NCBI GenBank assembly: GCA_002297365.1
Contig: DBKT01000002.1
Location: 1-64,000, forward strand
Direction: 5' to 3'
Source: Caryophanales bacterium UBA743
GTDB lineage: Bacteria; Bacillota_I; Bacilli_A; RFN20; CAG-826
Length of the DNA stretch: 64,000 bases
Both the position numbers and the translations under genes were made by a program. The notes under the pieces are model-generated. The model was not told where the DNA came from and did no database searches. It worked only from the letters and a program-made list of their open reading frames with translations. Positions 1 through 9,404 of this stretch are shown piece by piece; the first letter of the stretch is position 1; each line of letters starts with the position of its first letter.

Positions 1-38
1 TAGAAGGCTGTTGCTCTATCCAGCTGAGCTACGGGCGC
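1..38 (-). tRNA. tRNA-Arg (anticodon UCU), 5' part
   Basis: Read on the minus strand, the first 38 nt give a 7-nt acceptor strand (GCGCCCG), TA at positions 8-9, a D arm closed by GCTC/GAGC, and an anticodon arm beginning ACAGC-CTTCTA. This places UCU in the anticodon, so the gene is tRNA-Arg(UCU). The 3' half lies beyond the left edge of the window. Seen directly; the amino acid call rests on the anticodon. Confidence 0.9.
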
Positions 39-49
39 AGCGCTTTAAT

Positions 50-78
50 AATATAAAACTCTTTTAAAAGCGAAACAA
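50..78 (-). promoter_or_regulatory. Promoter of the tRNA-Arg gene
   Basis: On the minus strand TTGTTT (78-73) and TATATT (55-50) are separated by 17 bp. The -10 box ends 11 nt before the tRNA 5' end. The promoter fits in the short gap after uvrC, so the tRNA is probably transcribed independently of uvrC. Confidence 0.55.
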
Positions 79-81
79 GGA

Positions 82-1848
82 TTAAAGCGAGCGAATTTTC
101 GAATACAAGGCTGAAGCCACTTCTTCTGGAAGAATTTGGCGAAGTTCTTCCACGGACGCGTTCTTAAGCGCATCGATGGTAGGATAGTTTTTCCGCAGGA
201 TTTCTTTTCGTTTCTCGCCAATTCCTTTGATCCCGTCAAAAAGAGAGGAATGCATGCTTTTTAGGCGTTCCGCTTTATGGAAAGAGATGGCGAAACGATG
301 CACCTCATCTTGCATTCTCATAAGCAGAAAGAATAGCGGAGATTTGTTGTCTAAAGGATAGATCACCCCGTCATTGTCGATGATTCCTTCAGTTTGATGT
401 TTGTCGTTTTTATATAAGCCATACACAGGAATGGCGACGTCGATGGAAGAGAGGGCTTCTAAGGTCGCATGGACTTGAGGGAGGCCGCCATCCGTAAGGA
501 TCAAATCGGGATAAGAGAGCTTTTCTTCCTTGAGACGGCGATAACGGCGTGTGACGACTTCAATCATGGAATGATAATCATCGCCCGCGTCTTCTTTTTC
601 GAGATGGAATTTGCGGTACATCGATTTCATCGGCTCGCCATTGACATAACAAACCATCGCCCCGACGGGATTTGAGCCTTGAAGATGGGAATTGTCGAAA
701 AGCTCAATTCGATATGGGGTCGGAATATTGAGAAGTTTGCCGAGTTCTTCTAACAAAGCGTTGTTATCATCGTTCAAACGGGCAGACATGAAATGACGAT
801 CCAATCCCTCTTTGGCATTTAAAGAAGCAAGATCGATTTGCTCTAAAAGACGTCCTTCTTTGGGAGAAACGATCTTTGTTTCAGGATAGACGGAGAGGAA
901 TTCCTCGGCCGCATTCGGGATATTGCAAAGAATCTCTTTGGGAAGATCGTGCTTTTGATAATATTCTTCCATTAATTCGACCGCTTGGCTTGCTCCTCCT
1001 TCAAAAGAGGGCACGACGATGACTTTCTTCCCTAAAAGGAGACCATTTCGATAGGTCAGAACGCTTAAAGAGATATACGAATCTCTTTCCGAATAGGCGA
1101 AAACGTCACGATCGGTGCGATCGCTCGAAAGCTCTACGCTTTGTTTGGCGGTAATCCTTTTGATGGCATCTATGATTTCTTTATCGTTCTGGGCATCTTC
1201 AAAGCGAAGCTCTTCCGATGCTTTTTTCATCTTTTCCGTATATTCCTTGATGACTTCTTGCGTGTTTCCATCCAAGAAAGACTTGATTTTATCGTATAAA
1301 TCTTGATATGTCTCTTGAGATATTTCATTCACGCAGGGCGCTAGGCATTGCCCCAAGTGAAAATAAAGGCATGGTTTTTTCCCTAATGTTTTGCATTTCC
1401 TTGTCGGATAGATGCGATTGAGCAAATCCATGATTTTGAAAGCGTCTCTCGCGTTTGGAAAAGGGCCGAAATAGAAATATTTGCGGTCGTTTGCGCGCCT
1501 GGCGATTTTTAGAAACGCGTCTTCTCTGCGTATGGCGATATAAGGATAATGGGAATCATCCATCATCATGATGTTATAACGCGGGTAATGCGTTTGAATG
1601 AGGTTCATTTCGAGGATGAAGGCTTCCTTATCCGTATGGACGATAATGAAATCGAAATGGTCGACGTGGCTTACCATGGCCGCAACCTTCCCCGTTTGTG
1701 GGCGAAGGAAATACTGGGAAACTCTGTTTTTAAGGTTTTTCGCTTTCCCGATGTAGATGATTTTGTCGTTCTCGTCTTTCATTTGATAAACACCCGGTTT
1801 ATCCGGCAAAAGAGAGATCAAACGTTTTAATTTCTCTGTCAAAGCCAT
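82..1848 (-). CDS. uvrC: UvrABC excinuclease subunit C
   Basis: UvrC makes both incisions flanking a bulky lesion in nucleotide excision repair, acting on the UvrB-DNA complex in the cytoplasm. The 588-residue protein is of normal length for the family. Residues about 17-50 carry the GIY-YIG nuclease core (PGVYQMKD...IIYIGKAKNLKNRV). A cysteine cluster near residue 155-175, a UVR-type UvrB-contact segment near 190-230, the RNase H-like nuclease (DNSHLQGSNPVGAMV, LTDGGLPQV) and a C-terminal helix-hairpin-helix (GIKGIGEKRKEIL) follow in the usual order. The stop codon of mutS2 lies one base upstream of the start, so the two repair genes form a mutS2-uvrC transcript. All key motifs appear intact. 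Confidence 0.96.
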   Translation of the reverse strand: MALTEKLKRLISLLPDKPGVYQMKDENDKIIYIGKAKNLKNRVSQYFLRPQTGKVAAMVSHVDHFDFIIVHTDKEAFILEMNLIQTHYPRYNIMMMDDSHYPYIAIRREDAFLKIARRANDRKYFYFGPFPNARDAFKIMDLLNRIYPTRKCKTLGKKPCLYFHLGQCLAPCVNEISQETYQDLYDKIKSFLDGNTQEVIKEYTEKMKKASEELRFEDAQNDKEIIDAIKRITAKQSVELSSDRTDRDVFAYSERDSYISLSVLTYRNGLLLGKKVIVVPSFEGGASQAVELMEEYYQKHDLPKEILCNIPNAAEEFLSVYPETKIVSPKEGRLLEQIDLASLNAKEGLDRHFMSARLNDDNNALLEELGKLLNIPTPYRIELFDNSHLQGSNPVGAMVCYVNGEPMKSMYRKFHLEKEDAGDDYHSMIEVVTRRYRRLKEEKLSYPDLILTDGGLPQVHATLEALSSIDVAIPVYGLYKNDKHQTEGIIDNDGVIYPLDNKSPLFFLLMRMQDEVHRFAISFHKAERLKSMHSSLFDGIKGIGEKRKEILRKNYPTIDALKNASVEELRQILPEEVASALYSKIRSL

Positions 1849-1849
1849 C

Positions 1850-4171
1850 TTATTTTAGATAGACGATGGTGGCTCCTCCTCCACCTTCTCGCCCATCCGC
1901 TCCTTCATAATGATCAACGAAATCCTTGTGAGCATCGCAATAATCGCGGGTCATTTTACGTAAGATTCCACTGCCCCAGCCATGGATAATGCGGACGCGT
2001 TTGTAATGCTTTAACAAGCAATCATCGAGATATTTGGCAAGATTTCTTTCTGCTTCTTCGTAACGTTGCCCGATAAGATTGATTTCAAGAGGGACGCTTT
2101 TTTGAAATGGAAGGTTGTCCAGAGGTATGGTCGAAAGAACTTCCTTTTTATCCCTTTTTGGCTCTTCGACGCGAATCGCTTTATCCTTGGCGACATGGAA
2201 AGAAACCCCCTCTGGAGTCATGATATCCATTCTGTTTCCTTTGATGCTTTGAATCTTGCCTGTCACGAAAAGGGACGGAACGTTTACGTAATCCCCTACT
2301 TTCAAATCCTCATGGTAGGTCTCTTCCTGGGCTACCTCTTGAAGGTCGCTTAGATGTTTTTTCGCCTCGATAACTTCATGAAGCTTCACCTCTCCGCCGT
2401 TTTTCTCCAAGGAATGCATGATGTCGTCAAGTTTTTCTTCGTAGTCGGAAAGCATTTTCTTTTTCTTTAATTCGATATCTCTAAGGAAATGCTCTTCCCG
2501 AAGGCTAAGGGCCTTTTCTTTGGACTTCACCGCTTCTTTTTCTTTTTCAAGCTGGCTTTCTTTCTTTAAAAGCTCCGTCTTTAAATCTTCGGTTTGTTTC
2601 GTTACTGCCGAAAGACGTTTGATGGTTTCCGTCACCGACAGGTCTTCTTGCGAGTCGATATTTCTCTTTGCTTCTTCGAGAACTTCTTCAGGTAGGCCGA
2701 AGCGTTTGGCGACAACCAAGCCATAGGATTCCCCTGGCAAGCCCATCTTTAAACGATAGGTCGGCAAAAGTTTCTCTTCATCGAAAAGCATGGAGGCGTT
2801 TATGACCTCTTTATGCGACAATGCGTATGTTTTCAATCCTTCAAAATGAGATGAAATCATTGTCAAAGCATGCTTTCTAAGCAAGAATTTCATGATGGAT
2901 AAAGCAATCGCTTCCCCTTCTTTTGGAGATGTTCCAGTTCCTACTTCATCAAGAAGAACCAAATCCTTTCCTTGCACGATTTGCAAGATTTCTCCGATGT
3001 TTTTCATGTGCCCAGAGAAAGTGGAAAGATTATCGCTTAAAGACTGAGAGTCGCCGATATCGACGAAAATATGGCGAAAAAAGGAAAGGGATGAACCTTG
3101 TTTGGCGGGTATCGCCAATGCGCATTGGTTCATCATCACCAGGATTCCCAAAGTTTTTAAAGCCACCGTTTTGCCGCCGGCATTCGGGCCGGAAATGATG
3201 ACCAAAGAGGATTTATCGCTAAGATGGAAATCATTGGGGACCACCTTATTTTTATCAATCAGGGGATGCCTTGCTTCATATAAATCGATAAGGGGCGTCT
3301 TGCTATAGGCTGGGATATGGCAGTCATTCTCTTCGGCAAGCTTGGCTTTCGCCGCCAAAAAGTCCAAGTAACCAATCATCTCGTTATTCTCTAAAATAGC
3401 ATCGCCGGAGCCTGCCACCTCTTTGGAAAGTTCAAGCAAAAGGCGGTGAATCTCCTCTCTTTCGTCGTTTTGGAGCTCCATCATCTTATTATTCATTTCA
3501 ACAAGAAGCTCCGGCTCGATAAAGGTGGTTTCCCCCGTGTTGGAAACATCTTGAATGATGCCTTTTACCTTGTTTTTATATGAATTTTTCACGGGCAAAA
3601 CATAATGTCCGTTTTTCAAAGTAAGGCTGTCGTTGCTTAAAAAAGAGCGATTTTCGTCAAGAACGTAGCCAAGTTTCTTCTTCATCGTGCTTTCTAGGCG
3701 AAGAATGGCTTGGCGAATCGATTTCAATTTTGGCGAAGCGTTATCGAAAATCGTCAGATCCGGGGCAATTATTTTATGAATGTCCACTTCGAGGAACCGC
3801 AAATGCGGGAAATTGCTGACGTATTCCAAAAGCAAAGGGGAATCCGTGACTTTTTTAAAGAAAGACAGGATGGCTTCAGCGTTTTTGACGTCGTTTGCAA
3901 CTCTTTCCAAATCCTCGACGTTCAAGCATCCGCCTTTTTTAGCCAAAGAAACAGAGTCCTTTAAATCGCTTGAAACGTCGATTGGAAGATTCCCATAACG
4001 GGCGAGGAGATTTCTTGTTTCTTCAAGGAAATTCAACTCTCTTTGCAAAAGAGTTTCGTCAGGAATCATCGCTAACGATGAGGCCTTCTCTTTTCCGATA
4101 TCGGTTTTTGTCAGCTTTTTAAGGCTTTGTCTTATTTTTTCAAATTCAAATTTTTCGTATACATCTTGCAT
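1850..4171 (-). CDS. mutS2: MutS2 ATPase/endonuclease with Smr domain
   Basis: MutS2 is the MutS paralogue without a mismatch-recognition domain; in Bacilli it is linked to control of recombination and to splitting collided ribosomes. Visible parts are an N-terminal core and lever region, Walker A (SGPNAGGKT), Walker B (LVLLDEVGTGTS), a long charged coiled coil after the ATPase, and a C-terminal Smr domain (VRIIHGWGSGILRK). I start at the ATG at 4171 (MQDVYEKF), which matches family N-termini. An upstream in-frame ATG at 4198 would put the -10 box TATAAT inside the coding region. With the 4171 start the mRNA would be leaderless. The gene is divergent from rnhC and co-transcribed with uvrC. 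Confidence 0.94.
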   Translation of the reverse strand: MQDVYEKFEFEKIRQSLKKLTKTDIGKEKASSLAMIPDETLLQRELNFLEETRNLLARYGNLPIDVSSDLKDSVSLAKKGGCLNVEDLERVANDVKNAEAILSFFKKVTDSPLLLEYVSNFPHLRFLEVDIHKIIAPDLTIFDNASPKLKSIRQAILRLESTMKKKLGYVLDENRSFLSNDSLTLKNGHYVLPVKNSYKNKVKGIIQDVSNTGETTFIEPELLVEMNNKMMELQNDEREEIHRLLLELSKEVAGSGDAILENNEMIGYLDFLAAKAKLAEENDCHIPAYSKTPLIDLYEARHPLIDKNKVVPNDFHLSDKSSLVIISGPNAGGKTVALKTLGILVMMNQCALAIPAKQGSSLSFFRHIFVDIGDSQSLSDNLSTFSGHMKNIGEILQIVQGKDLVLLDEVGTGTSPKEGEAIALSIMKFLLRKHALTMISSHFEGLKTYALSHKEVINASMLFDEEKLLPTYRLKMGLPGESYGLVVAKRFGLPEEVLEEAKRNIDSQEDLSVTETIKRLSAVTKQTEDLKTELLKKESQLEKEKEAVKSKEKALSLREEHFLRDIELKKKKMLSDYEEKLDDIMHSLEKNGGEVKLHEVIEAKKHLSDLQEVAQEETYHEDLKVGDYVNVPSLFVTGKIQSIKGNRMDIMTPEGVSFHVAKDKAIRVEEPKRDKKEVLSTIPLDNLPFQKSVPLEINLIGQRYEEAERNLAKYLDDCLLKHYKRVRIIHGWGSGILRKMTRDYCDAHKDFVDHYEGADGREGGGGATIVYLK

Positions 4172-4178
4172 AGCAAGA

Positions 4179-4187
4179 ATTATACCA
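4179..4187 (-). promoter_or_regulatory. Extended -10 promoter of mutS2 (leaderless arrangement)
   Basis: Minus strand TGG-TATAAT: a perfect -10 with the TGn extension. It ends 7 nt before the ATG at 4171. No Shine-Dalgarno lies between. The -35 region is weak, as is usual for extended -10 promoters. Confidence 0.7.
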
Positions 4188-4217
4188 TTTTCTTTCATGT
4201 CTAAAAAACGCCAGGAA

Positions 4218-4226
4218 TGCTAAAAT
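4218..4226 (+). promoter_or_regulatory. Extended -10 promoter of rnhC (leaderless arrangement)
   Basis: TGC-TAAAAT ends at 4226, exactly 6 nt before the rnhC ATG at 4233, so the expected +1 is the A of ATG. There is no Shine-Dalgarno. Confidence 0.65.
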
Positions 4227-4232
4227 AATCGC

Positions 4233-5132
4233 ATGAGCCCAAACGAGAGCAACGCCATCTCCTTGACCATTTCCCCCAAGGAAGAAAACGAGATTCGCAA
4301 GGATTTTCTTTCTTGCCAAGCAGAAAACCCTAGCGTTTATATCGCTTTTTTTGCCAAAAAAGAAGGCCTATCGGTTTCCATTTACAAGCCGAATAAAAAA
4401 GGCAATGCCATGGTCGTTTTCCAAGGAAGGGATGCTCAGAAGGCAGTCCAAAAATACCTTCCTTCAGAAAAGAGGCCGCCCCTTTGCCAAAATCAATATC
4501 CTCAAATCGGCAGCGACGAGGTCGGAACGGGCGATTTTTTCGGCCCTGTGTGCGTTTGCGCTGCTTATTTAGAAGAAAAAGAGCTGCCTCGCATAGAAGA
4601 ATTAGGCATTACGGATTCCAAAAAAATGAACGACGGATACATTCTCGAAATCGGTCCGACTCTCATTCAGGAATTTGAGTATTCCCAGCTCTCTTTGCCA
4701 AATTCTCGTTTTAATCAAATACACGGCCGAATGAATATGAACGCCATTAAAGCCAAGATGCACAACCGTTGTTTGCTAAATCTTTACGAGAAGCATCCGT
4801 CAAGCTTTATCTATCAAGACCAATTTGCTGAGCCTTCCTTATATTTTTCTTACCTAAAAGACGAAAAAAATGTGGTAAAGAACGTAATTTTCCACACCAA
4901 AGGGGAAAGTTTATTTCCTGCCGTGGCATTAGGCAGCGTCATCGCCCGTTATTCTTTTCTAAGGAAAATCGAAGCCATGAAGGAGAAATACGGTCTTTCT
5001 TTCCCTTTGGGGGCAGGCAAAGACGTAGATTCATTTATCCCTTATTTTGTCGATAAATTCGGAGAAAAAGAGCTTGGCAATGTTGCCAAGCTCTCATGGG
5101 CGAATTATAAGAAATGGAAGGAAACTCATTGA
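4233..5132 (+). CDS. rnhC: Ribonuclease HIII
   Basis: RNase HIII cleaves the RNA strand of RNA:DNA hybrids. The 299-residue protein has the RNase HIII layout: an N-terminal TBP-like substrate-binding domain (about residues 1-85), then the type 2 RNase H domain opening with IGSDEVGTGDFFGPV, which supplies the first catalytic acidic residues (D-E). Further conserved parts are ITDSKK, the region ending in GSVIARY, and GAGKDVD near the C-terminus. It is monocistronic, divergent from mutS2, and its 3' end overlaps the rluD 3' end by 7 bp on the opposite strand. The start is fixed by the -10 box ending 6 nt upstream. Confidence 0.94.
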   Translation: MSPNESNAISLTISPKEENEIRKDFLSCQAENPSVYIAFFAKKEGLSVSIYKPNKKGNAMVVFQGRDAQKAVQKYLPSEKRPPLCQNQYPQIGSDEVGTGDFFGPVCVCAAYLEEKELPRIEELGITDSKKMNDGYILEIGPTLIQEFEYSQLSLPNSRFNQIHGRMNMNAIKAKMHNRCLLNLYEKHPSSFIYQDQFAEPSLYFSYLKDEKNVVKNVIFHTKGESLFPAVALGSVIARYSFLRKIEAMKEKYGLSFPLGAGKDVDSFIPYFVDKFGEKELGNVAKLSWANYKKWKETH

Positions 5133-6040
5133 ATTTCATGAAGCTTATCCAGGACTTCCTGAAATTCTTTAGGCAAAGGCGCTTTAAAGGTGACAAGCTC
5201 TTTTGTCCGAGGATGGCGGAAAGTTAACTGATAAGCATGAAGAAGCTGGCCTTTATCGTAAAGAACGCAATTTCCCTTGCCATAAAGGGGATCGCCGATC
5301 ACAGGGTGATGGATATAATCCATATGGACACGGATCTGATGGGTGCGCCCAGTAAGAAGACGGCAAGATATTAAAGTGCAGTTCTCATGATAACGTTTCA
5401 AAACATGGAAGAAAGTAATCGCCTCTTTCCCTTTTTGAACGTTCACAGCAAACTTGATTGGACTTTTTGGATCGCGTCCTAAGGGAGCGTCAATCTTTCC
5501 ATCATTTTCGTCAATGATACCCTGCACAAGAGCAATATATTCCCTATGCATGGAATGGTCGGAAAGCTGACTTTTCAAATAAAGCTCGGCCTCATCGTTT
5601 TTGGCAATCGCCAATAACCCAGAAGTATCCTTATCAATTCGATGGACCAATCCCGGACGAATGGAATCGCCTTGATGGGGAAGATTCTCCTCATGATAAA
5701 GCAAGGCATTGACAAGGGTTCCCTCTTCATGGCCGTTGCCTGGATGAACGACCAAGCCGGCTGGTTTATTCACAATGAGAATATCCTCGTCTTCATATAG
5801 GATATCCAAGGGGATGTTCTCACTTTTCAACTCTAGTGGTTTATTAGTATATTTTTTATAAGTTATAACATCGGCAAGTCTTAAGATATAATGGGGTTTT
5901 TCTTCCTTGTCATTCACAAAGACTTGTTTTTCTTTTATTAAGGTTTGAACCTTGCTTCTGGAGGGAGCTATCCCCTGTTCAAAAAGAAACTCATCCAAGC
6001 GTCTTCCGACGTCTTTTTCGCTTACTGAAATCTTATCCAT
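5126..6040 (-). CDS. rluD: RluD-type 23S rRNA pseudouridine synthase
   Basis: Isomerises uridines in large-subunit rRNA. The 304-residue protein has an N-terminal S4-like RNA-binding domain (GRRLDEFLFEQG, then VNDKEEKPHYILRLADV) and an RluA-family catalytic domain with the signature HRIDKDTSGLLAIAK containing the catalytic Asp. TGRTHQIRVHM and DPLYG also match the family. A Shine-Dalgarno (GAGG) lies 6 nt before the ATG. It follows lspA by 7 bp, the pairing seen in many Firmicutes. The exact target uridines cannot be read from sequence, so the symbol means family rather than proven specificity. Confidence 0.9.
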   Translation of the reverse strand: MDKISVSEKDVGRRLDEFLFEQGIAPSRSKVQTLIKEKQVFVNDKEEKPHYILRLADVITYKKYTNKPLELKSENIPLDILYEDEDILIVNKPAGLVVHPGNGHEEGTLVNALLYHEENLPHQGDSIRPGLVHRIDKDTSGLLAIAKNDEAELYLKSQLSDHSMHREYIALVQGIIDENDGKIDAPLGRDPKSPIKFAVNVQKGKEAITFFHVLKRYHENCTLISCRLLTGRTHQIRVHMDYIHHPVIGDPLYGKGNCVLYDKGQLLHAYQLTFRHPRTKELVTFKAPLPKEFQEVLDKLHEIQ

Positions 6041-6047
6041 AAAACCT

Positions 6048-6647
6048 CTATTTTTTCTGCACTGCTTCTTTAATAGAGCGAACGACGATCAAGACGATCA
6101 GCATCATCATCGCAACCACCAAGGCGGCGTCAGCCACATTGAATATGGCAAAAGAGTCATTATTATATCCGAAGATATAGAACTGAAAGAAATCCACCAC
6201 ACCCGAAAAACCAGTGACCCCATCCCAATAGAACGTCCGATCGATCGCATTTCCGATAGCACCACCGAGAGCAAGCATCAATATACAGTCAACCAAATGG
6301 TCTTTTTTATTGAGGTTTTTATACCAATAATAGATAATTCCCGCCGATGCCAGCCAAGAAATGACGATAAAGACGTATCTCATCCAGCTTATATCGCTGC
6401 CCATTCCAAAGGATGAGCCTTTGTTATAAGAAAGAGTGAGATAGAAGAAATGAGGAATCACTTCGAGGGAACCCTTTAATTGGGGGTTTGCCTTAAAGAA
6501 ATTCACAACCCCCCACTTACTCGCTAAATCTATGGCTATAACAAGCACGGAAACCCAAAGAAAAGAAAGAAAGAAGCCCTTCCATGTCCAGATGAACTTC
6601 TTTTCTTTCTTGGTGGTTTCTTCTTGTTTTACTTCCTTTTCATCCAT
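6048..6647 (-). CDS. lspA: Lipoprotein signal peptidase (SPase II)
   Basis: LspA cleaves signal peptides of diacylated prolipoproteins in the membrane, which fits the lipoprotein encoded at 59.9-61.3 kb. There are four hydrophobic segments, an N-terminal charged cytoplasmic extension of about 30 residues, and the two catalytic Asp motifs, GNAIDR...VVDFF and FNVADA. The start at 6647 lies 7 nt after an AGGAG; the overlapping ATG at 6650 (spacing 4) is an alternative. Either start overlaps the ileS stop codon (ATGATG/TGA), so the gene is translationally coupled to ileS. The Lys/Glu-rich N-terminal extension is longer than in B. subtilis LspA. Confidence 0.93.
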   Translation of the reverse strand: MDEKEVKQEETTKKEKKFIWTWKGFFLSFLWVSVLVIAIDLASKWGVVNFFKANPQLKGSLEVIPHFFYLTLSYNKGSSFGMGSDISWMRYVFIVISWLASAGIIYYWYKNLNKKDHLVDCILMLALGGAIGNAIDRTFYWDGVTGFSGVVDFFQFYIFGYNNDSFAIFNVADAALVVAMMMLIVLIVVRSIKEAVQKK

Positions 6648-9382
6648 CATTCTTCTCCTAAAGCGGCAAGGCAACGCGAGCAAAGGACAGAGCCGTTTTC
6701 ACGCATCACCGCGTCTTTTTTGTGGTTCCTGCATCTTTCGCACACAGGATCCTCGTCCTTTTCGATTATTGCCTTCGTTTCGCCTTCAATGACATTCGCC
6801 TCAGAAACGCCGAACAAACGGGCAATTTCGTTATCATCAAGCTTCTTTAAGACGTTGAAGAGAGCTTCATTGTCGGTGAAAACATCCGCTTTCGCTTCTG
6901 TCGAAGAACCGATGACTCCGGAGGCGCGCTTTTCTTCCAATGCTTTCAAAACGATAGATCGCAAAGCGATGAAATCATCATATTCTTTTAAAGTTTCCTC
7001 ACCGTATTCGTGGCTTTCCTTTGGCATGTCTTCTAATTGAGGGGAGACTTTACTAACGCCAGGAAGGAAGGAATAAACCTCATCCATGGTGAAGGAAAGA
7101 ATCGGATTAAAGAGCAAACACATCTCAAAGCTAAGCTTATAAAGAACGTATTGAACCGCTTTCCTTCTTGGGGAAAGAGCCTCTTCGCAATAAAGAATAT
7201 CTTTGGCGTAATCTAAGTAGAAATTGGATAGCTCAACCAAGAAATTGGTTAGAGACATCGTCACCGAAGCGAAAGAGAAATTGTCATAATCTCTAAGCGT
7301 TTTGTTCTTTACGGCTTCAAATTTCGCCAAAACCCACTTATCGGCCGGATAGAGTTCGGGTTCCTCTTTCGGCTGAATATAGAGTCTATTTTCCCCATCT
7401 TGGAGATTTCCGAGCATGAATTTGAAAGTGTTTCTAATCTTGCGGTATTGTTCTGAGACACTTTGAATGATGTTTTCGGAAATGCGAACGTCAGCGACAT
7501 AATTGACGCTTGCCGCCCACAAACGAAGAATATCGGCGCCAAATTGGTTTGCAACCTTGCTAGGATCGATGCCATTTCCAGCGGATTTTGACATCTTATT
7601 CCAGTTTTCGTCCATAACCCAACCATGAGTCAATGTTTCTTTGTAAGGAGCGCAGCCATTATAAGCGACGCTGAGAATCAAGGATGAATTGAACCATCCG
7701 CGATATTGATCATTCCCTTCCAAATAGAGGTCTGCTGGGAATTTTAGCCCTCTTTCTTGGATGGTTCCCGCCCAAGAAGTGCCAGAGTCAAACCAAACAT
7801 CCATGATGTCCGTCTCTTTGCGGAAATTGCCATTTGGCGAGGCTTTAGAGGCATAACCTTCAGGAAGAAGCTCTTTTGCGGTATGTTTCCACCAGGCATT
7901 CGATCCCTCTTTCGCGATTAAATCGTGGATATGGGCGAAGACTTTTTCCTCAATAATCGGAGAGCCGTCCTCGTTATAGATGATCGGAATCGGAACCCCC
8001 CAAGCCCTTTGTCTGGAAATGCACCAATCACCGCGGTCTTTGATCATGTTGACCATTTTTTCTTCTCCCCAGGCAGGATTCCATTTCACCTCATGGACGG
8101 CATCAATCAGCTCTTGGCGAATGGATTCGATGGAAAAGAACCATTGTGGCGTGGCGCGGAAGATAATCGGTTTATGGGTACGCCAGTCATGAGGATAGGA
8201 GTGAACGATATCCACTTCTTTGAGCATGTGGCCGTTTTCTTTTAATAAATCGCAGACTTTATCGTTAGCATCCTGATAGAAAAGCCCGTCGCATGGATCC
8301 CCTTCTCCAAGATGCATAACGCCTTTATCATCGACTTGTTTCAAAGGGCCGATGCCATATTTGGCGCAGGCGTTGAAGTCATCTACGCCAAAATCCGGTG
8401 CGGTATGGACGCAACCCGTGCCGTCGGAATCCGTCACGAAAGAAGCGAGGATAATCAAGGATGTGCGATCTTTATATAATGGGTGACGAACGGTGGCGTA
8501 TTCCAATTCTTGCCCTTTAAAGGTTTTGATTAAATCGCATTTTTCGAAGCCAAGCTCTTCCTTGATTTTCCCTTCCAGGCTTTTCAAGAAGACAAATTGC
8601 CCTTTTTCAGTTTGGAATAAGCCATATTCAAAACGGGGATTCAGCGTGATGGCTTGATCTCCGGGAATCGTCCATGGAGTGGTCGTCCAAGCGATGATTT
8701 TCGCATCATTTGGGACAACTCCTTTCCCATCGACGAAATCAAAATAAACATAAAGGGTCCTTGCTGGGACGTCGGCGTATTCGACTTCCGCTTCAGCTAA
8801 AGCCGATTCGCTCGATGGCGACCAATAAACCGGCTTCAATCCCTTGTAGATGAGCCCTTTTAGAGCCATTTTGGCAAAAACGTCGATTTGATGCGCTTCG
8901 TATTCAGGCAAAAGGGTGAGGTATGGGTGATCGTAATCGCCTAAACAGCCCAAACGTTTGATTTGGCCTTTTTGATGCTCCACTTGTTTTAAGGCGTATT
9001 CTTTGCAAAGGTTTCTAAAATCAACGACCGGCGTTGTTTTGCGATTTACCCCGCTTTTTGTGACTTTCACCTCGATCGGAAGACCATGGGTATCCCAACC
9101 GAAAATGAAGGGGGTTTTATATCCTTCCATATTTTTGAAACGGATGATGAAATCTTTCAAAAGACGATTGAGCATATGCCCGCAATGGATATCGCCATTG
9201 GCATATGGAGGGCCATCATGAAGAAGATATTCATCGCAGCCATCGCGGTTTTCGTTCATTTTTTCATAAAGATGCATATCTTCCCAATGGCTGAGCATCT
9301 TAGGTTCCTTGTTAATGAGGTTGGCTCTCATTTCGAAGCCAGTCCGTGGCATCAACAGGGTCTTTTTCATTTCATTTCCCAT
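6647..9382 (-). CDS. ileS: Isoleucyl-tRNA synthetase
   Basis: Class I synthetase charging tRNA-Ile. The 911-residue protein shows the HIGH-equivalent in PYANGDIHCGHMLN, a CP1 editing domain with WTTTPWTIPGD, the KMSKS loop (NKMSKSAGNGI), the anticodon-binding helices, and a C-terminal zinc ribbon (CERC...CSRC). The length and intact zinc finger match the bacterial (Bacilli) form. A GGAG lies 6 nt before the ATG at 9382. Expression is controlled by the upstream T-box. It heads the ileS-lspA-rluD operon. Confidence 0.97.
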   Translation of the reverse strand: MGNEMKKTLLMPRTGFEMRANLINKEPKMLSHWEDMHLYEKMNENRDGCDEYLLHDGPPYANGDIHCGHMLNRLLKDFIIRFKNMEGYKTPFIFGWDTHGLPIEVKVTKSGVNRKTTPVVDFRNLCKEYALKQVEHQKGQIKRLGCLGDYDHPYLTLLPEYEAHQIDVFAKMALKGLIYKGLKPVYWSPSSESALAEAEVEYADVPARTLYVYFDFVDGKGVVPNDAKIIAWTTTPWTIPGDQAITLNPRFEYGLFQTEKGQFVFLKSLEGKIKEELGFEKCDLIKTFKGQELEYATVRHPLYKDRTSLIILASFVTDSDGTGCVHTAPDFGVDDFNACAKYGIGPLKQVDDKGVMHLGEGDPCDGLFYQDANDKVCDLLKENGHMLKEVDIVHSYPHDWRTHKPIIFRATPQWFFSIESIRQELIDAVHEVKWNPAWGEEKMVNMIKDRGDWCISRQRAWGVPIPIIYNEDGSPIIEEKVFAHIHDLIAKEGSNAWWKHTAKELLPEGYASKASPNGNFRKETDIMDVWFDSGTSWAGTIQERGLKFPADLYLEGNDQYRGWFNSSLILSVAYNGCAPYKETLTHGWVMDENWNKMSKSAGNGIDPSKVANQFGADILRLWAASVNYVADVRISENIIQSVSEQYRKIRNTFKFMLGNLQDGENRLYIQPKEEPELYPADKWVLAKFEAVKNKTLRDYDNFSFASVTMSLTNFLVELSNFYLDYAKDILYCEEALSPRRKAVQYVLYKLSFEMCLLFNPILSFTMDEVYSFLPGVSKVSPQLEDMPKESHEYGEETLKEYDDFIALRSIVLKALEEKRASGVIGSSTEAKADVFTDNEALFNVLKKLDDNEIARLFGVSEANVIEGETKAIIEKDEDPVCERCRNHKKDAVMRENGSVLCSRCLAALGEE

Positions 9383-9404
9383 ATTTTTCTCCTTTGGGCA
9401 AAAA

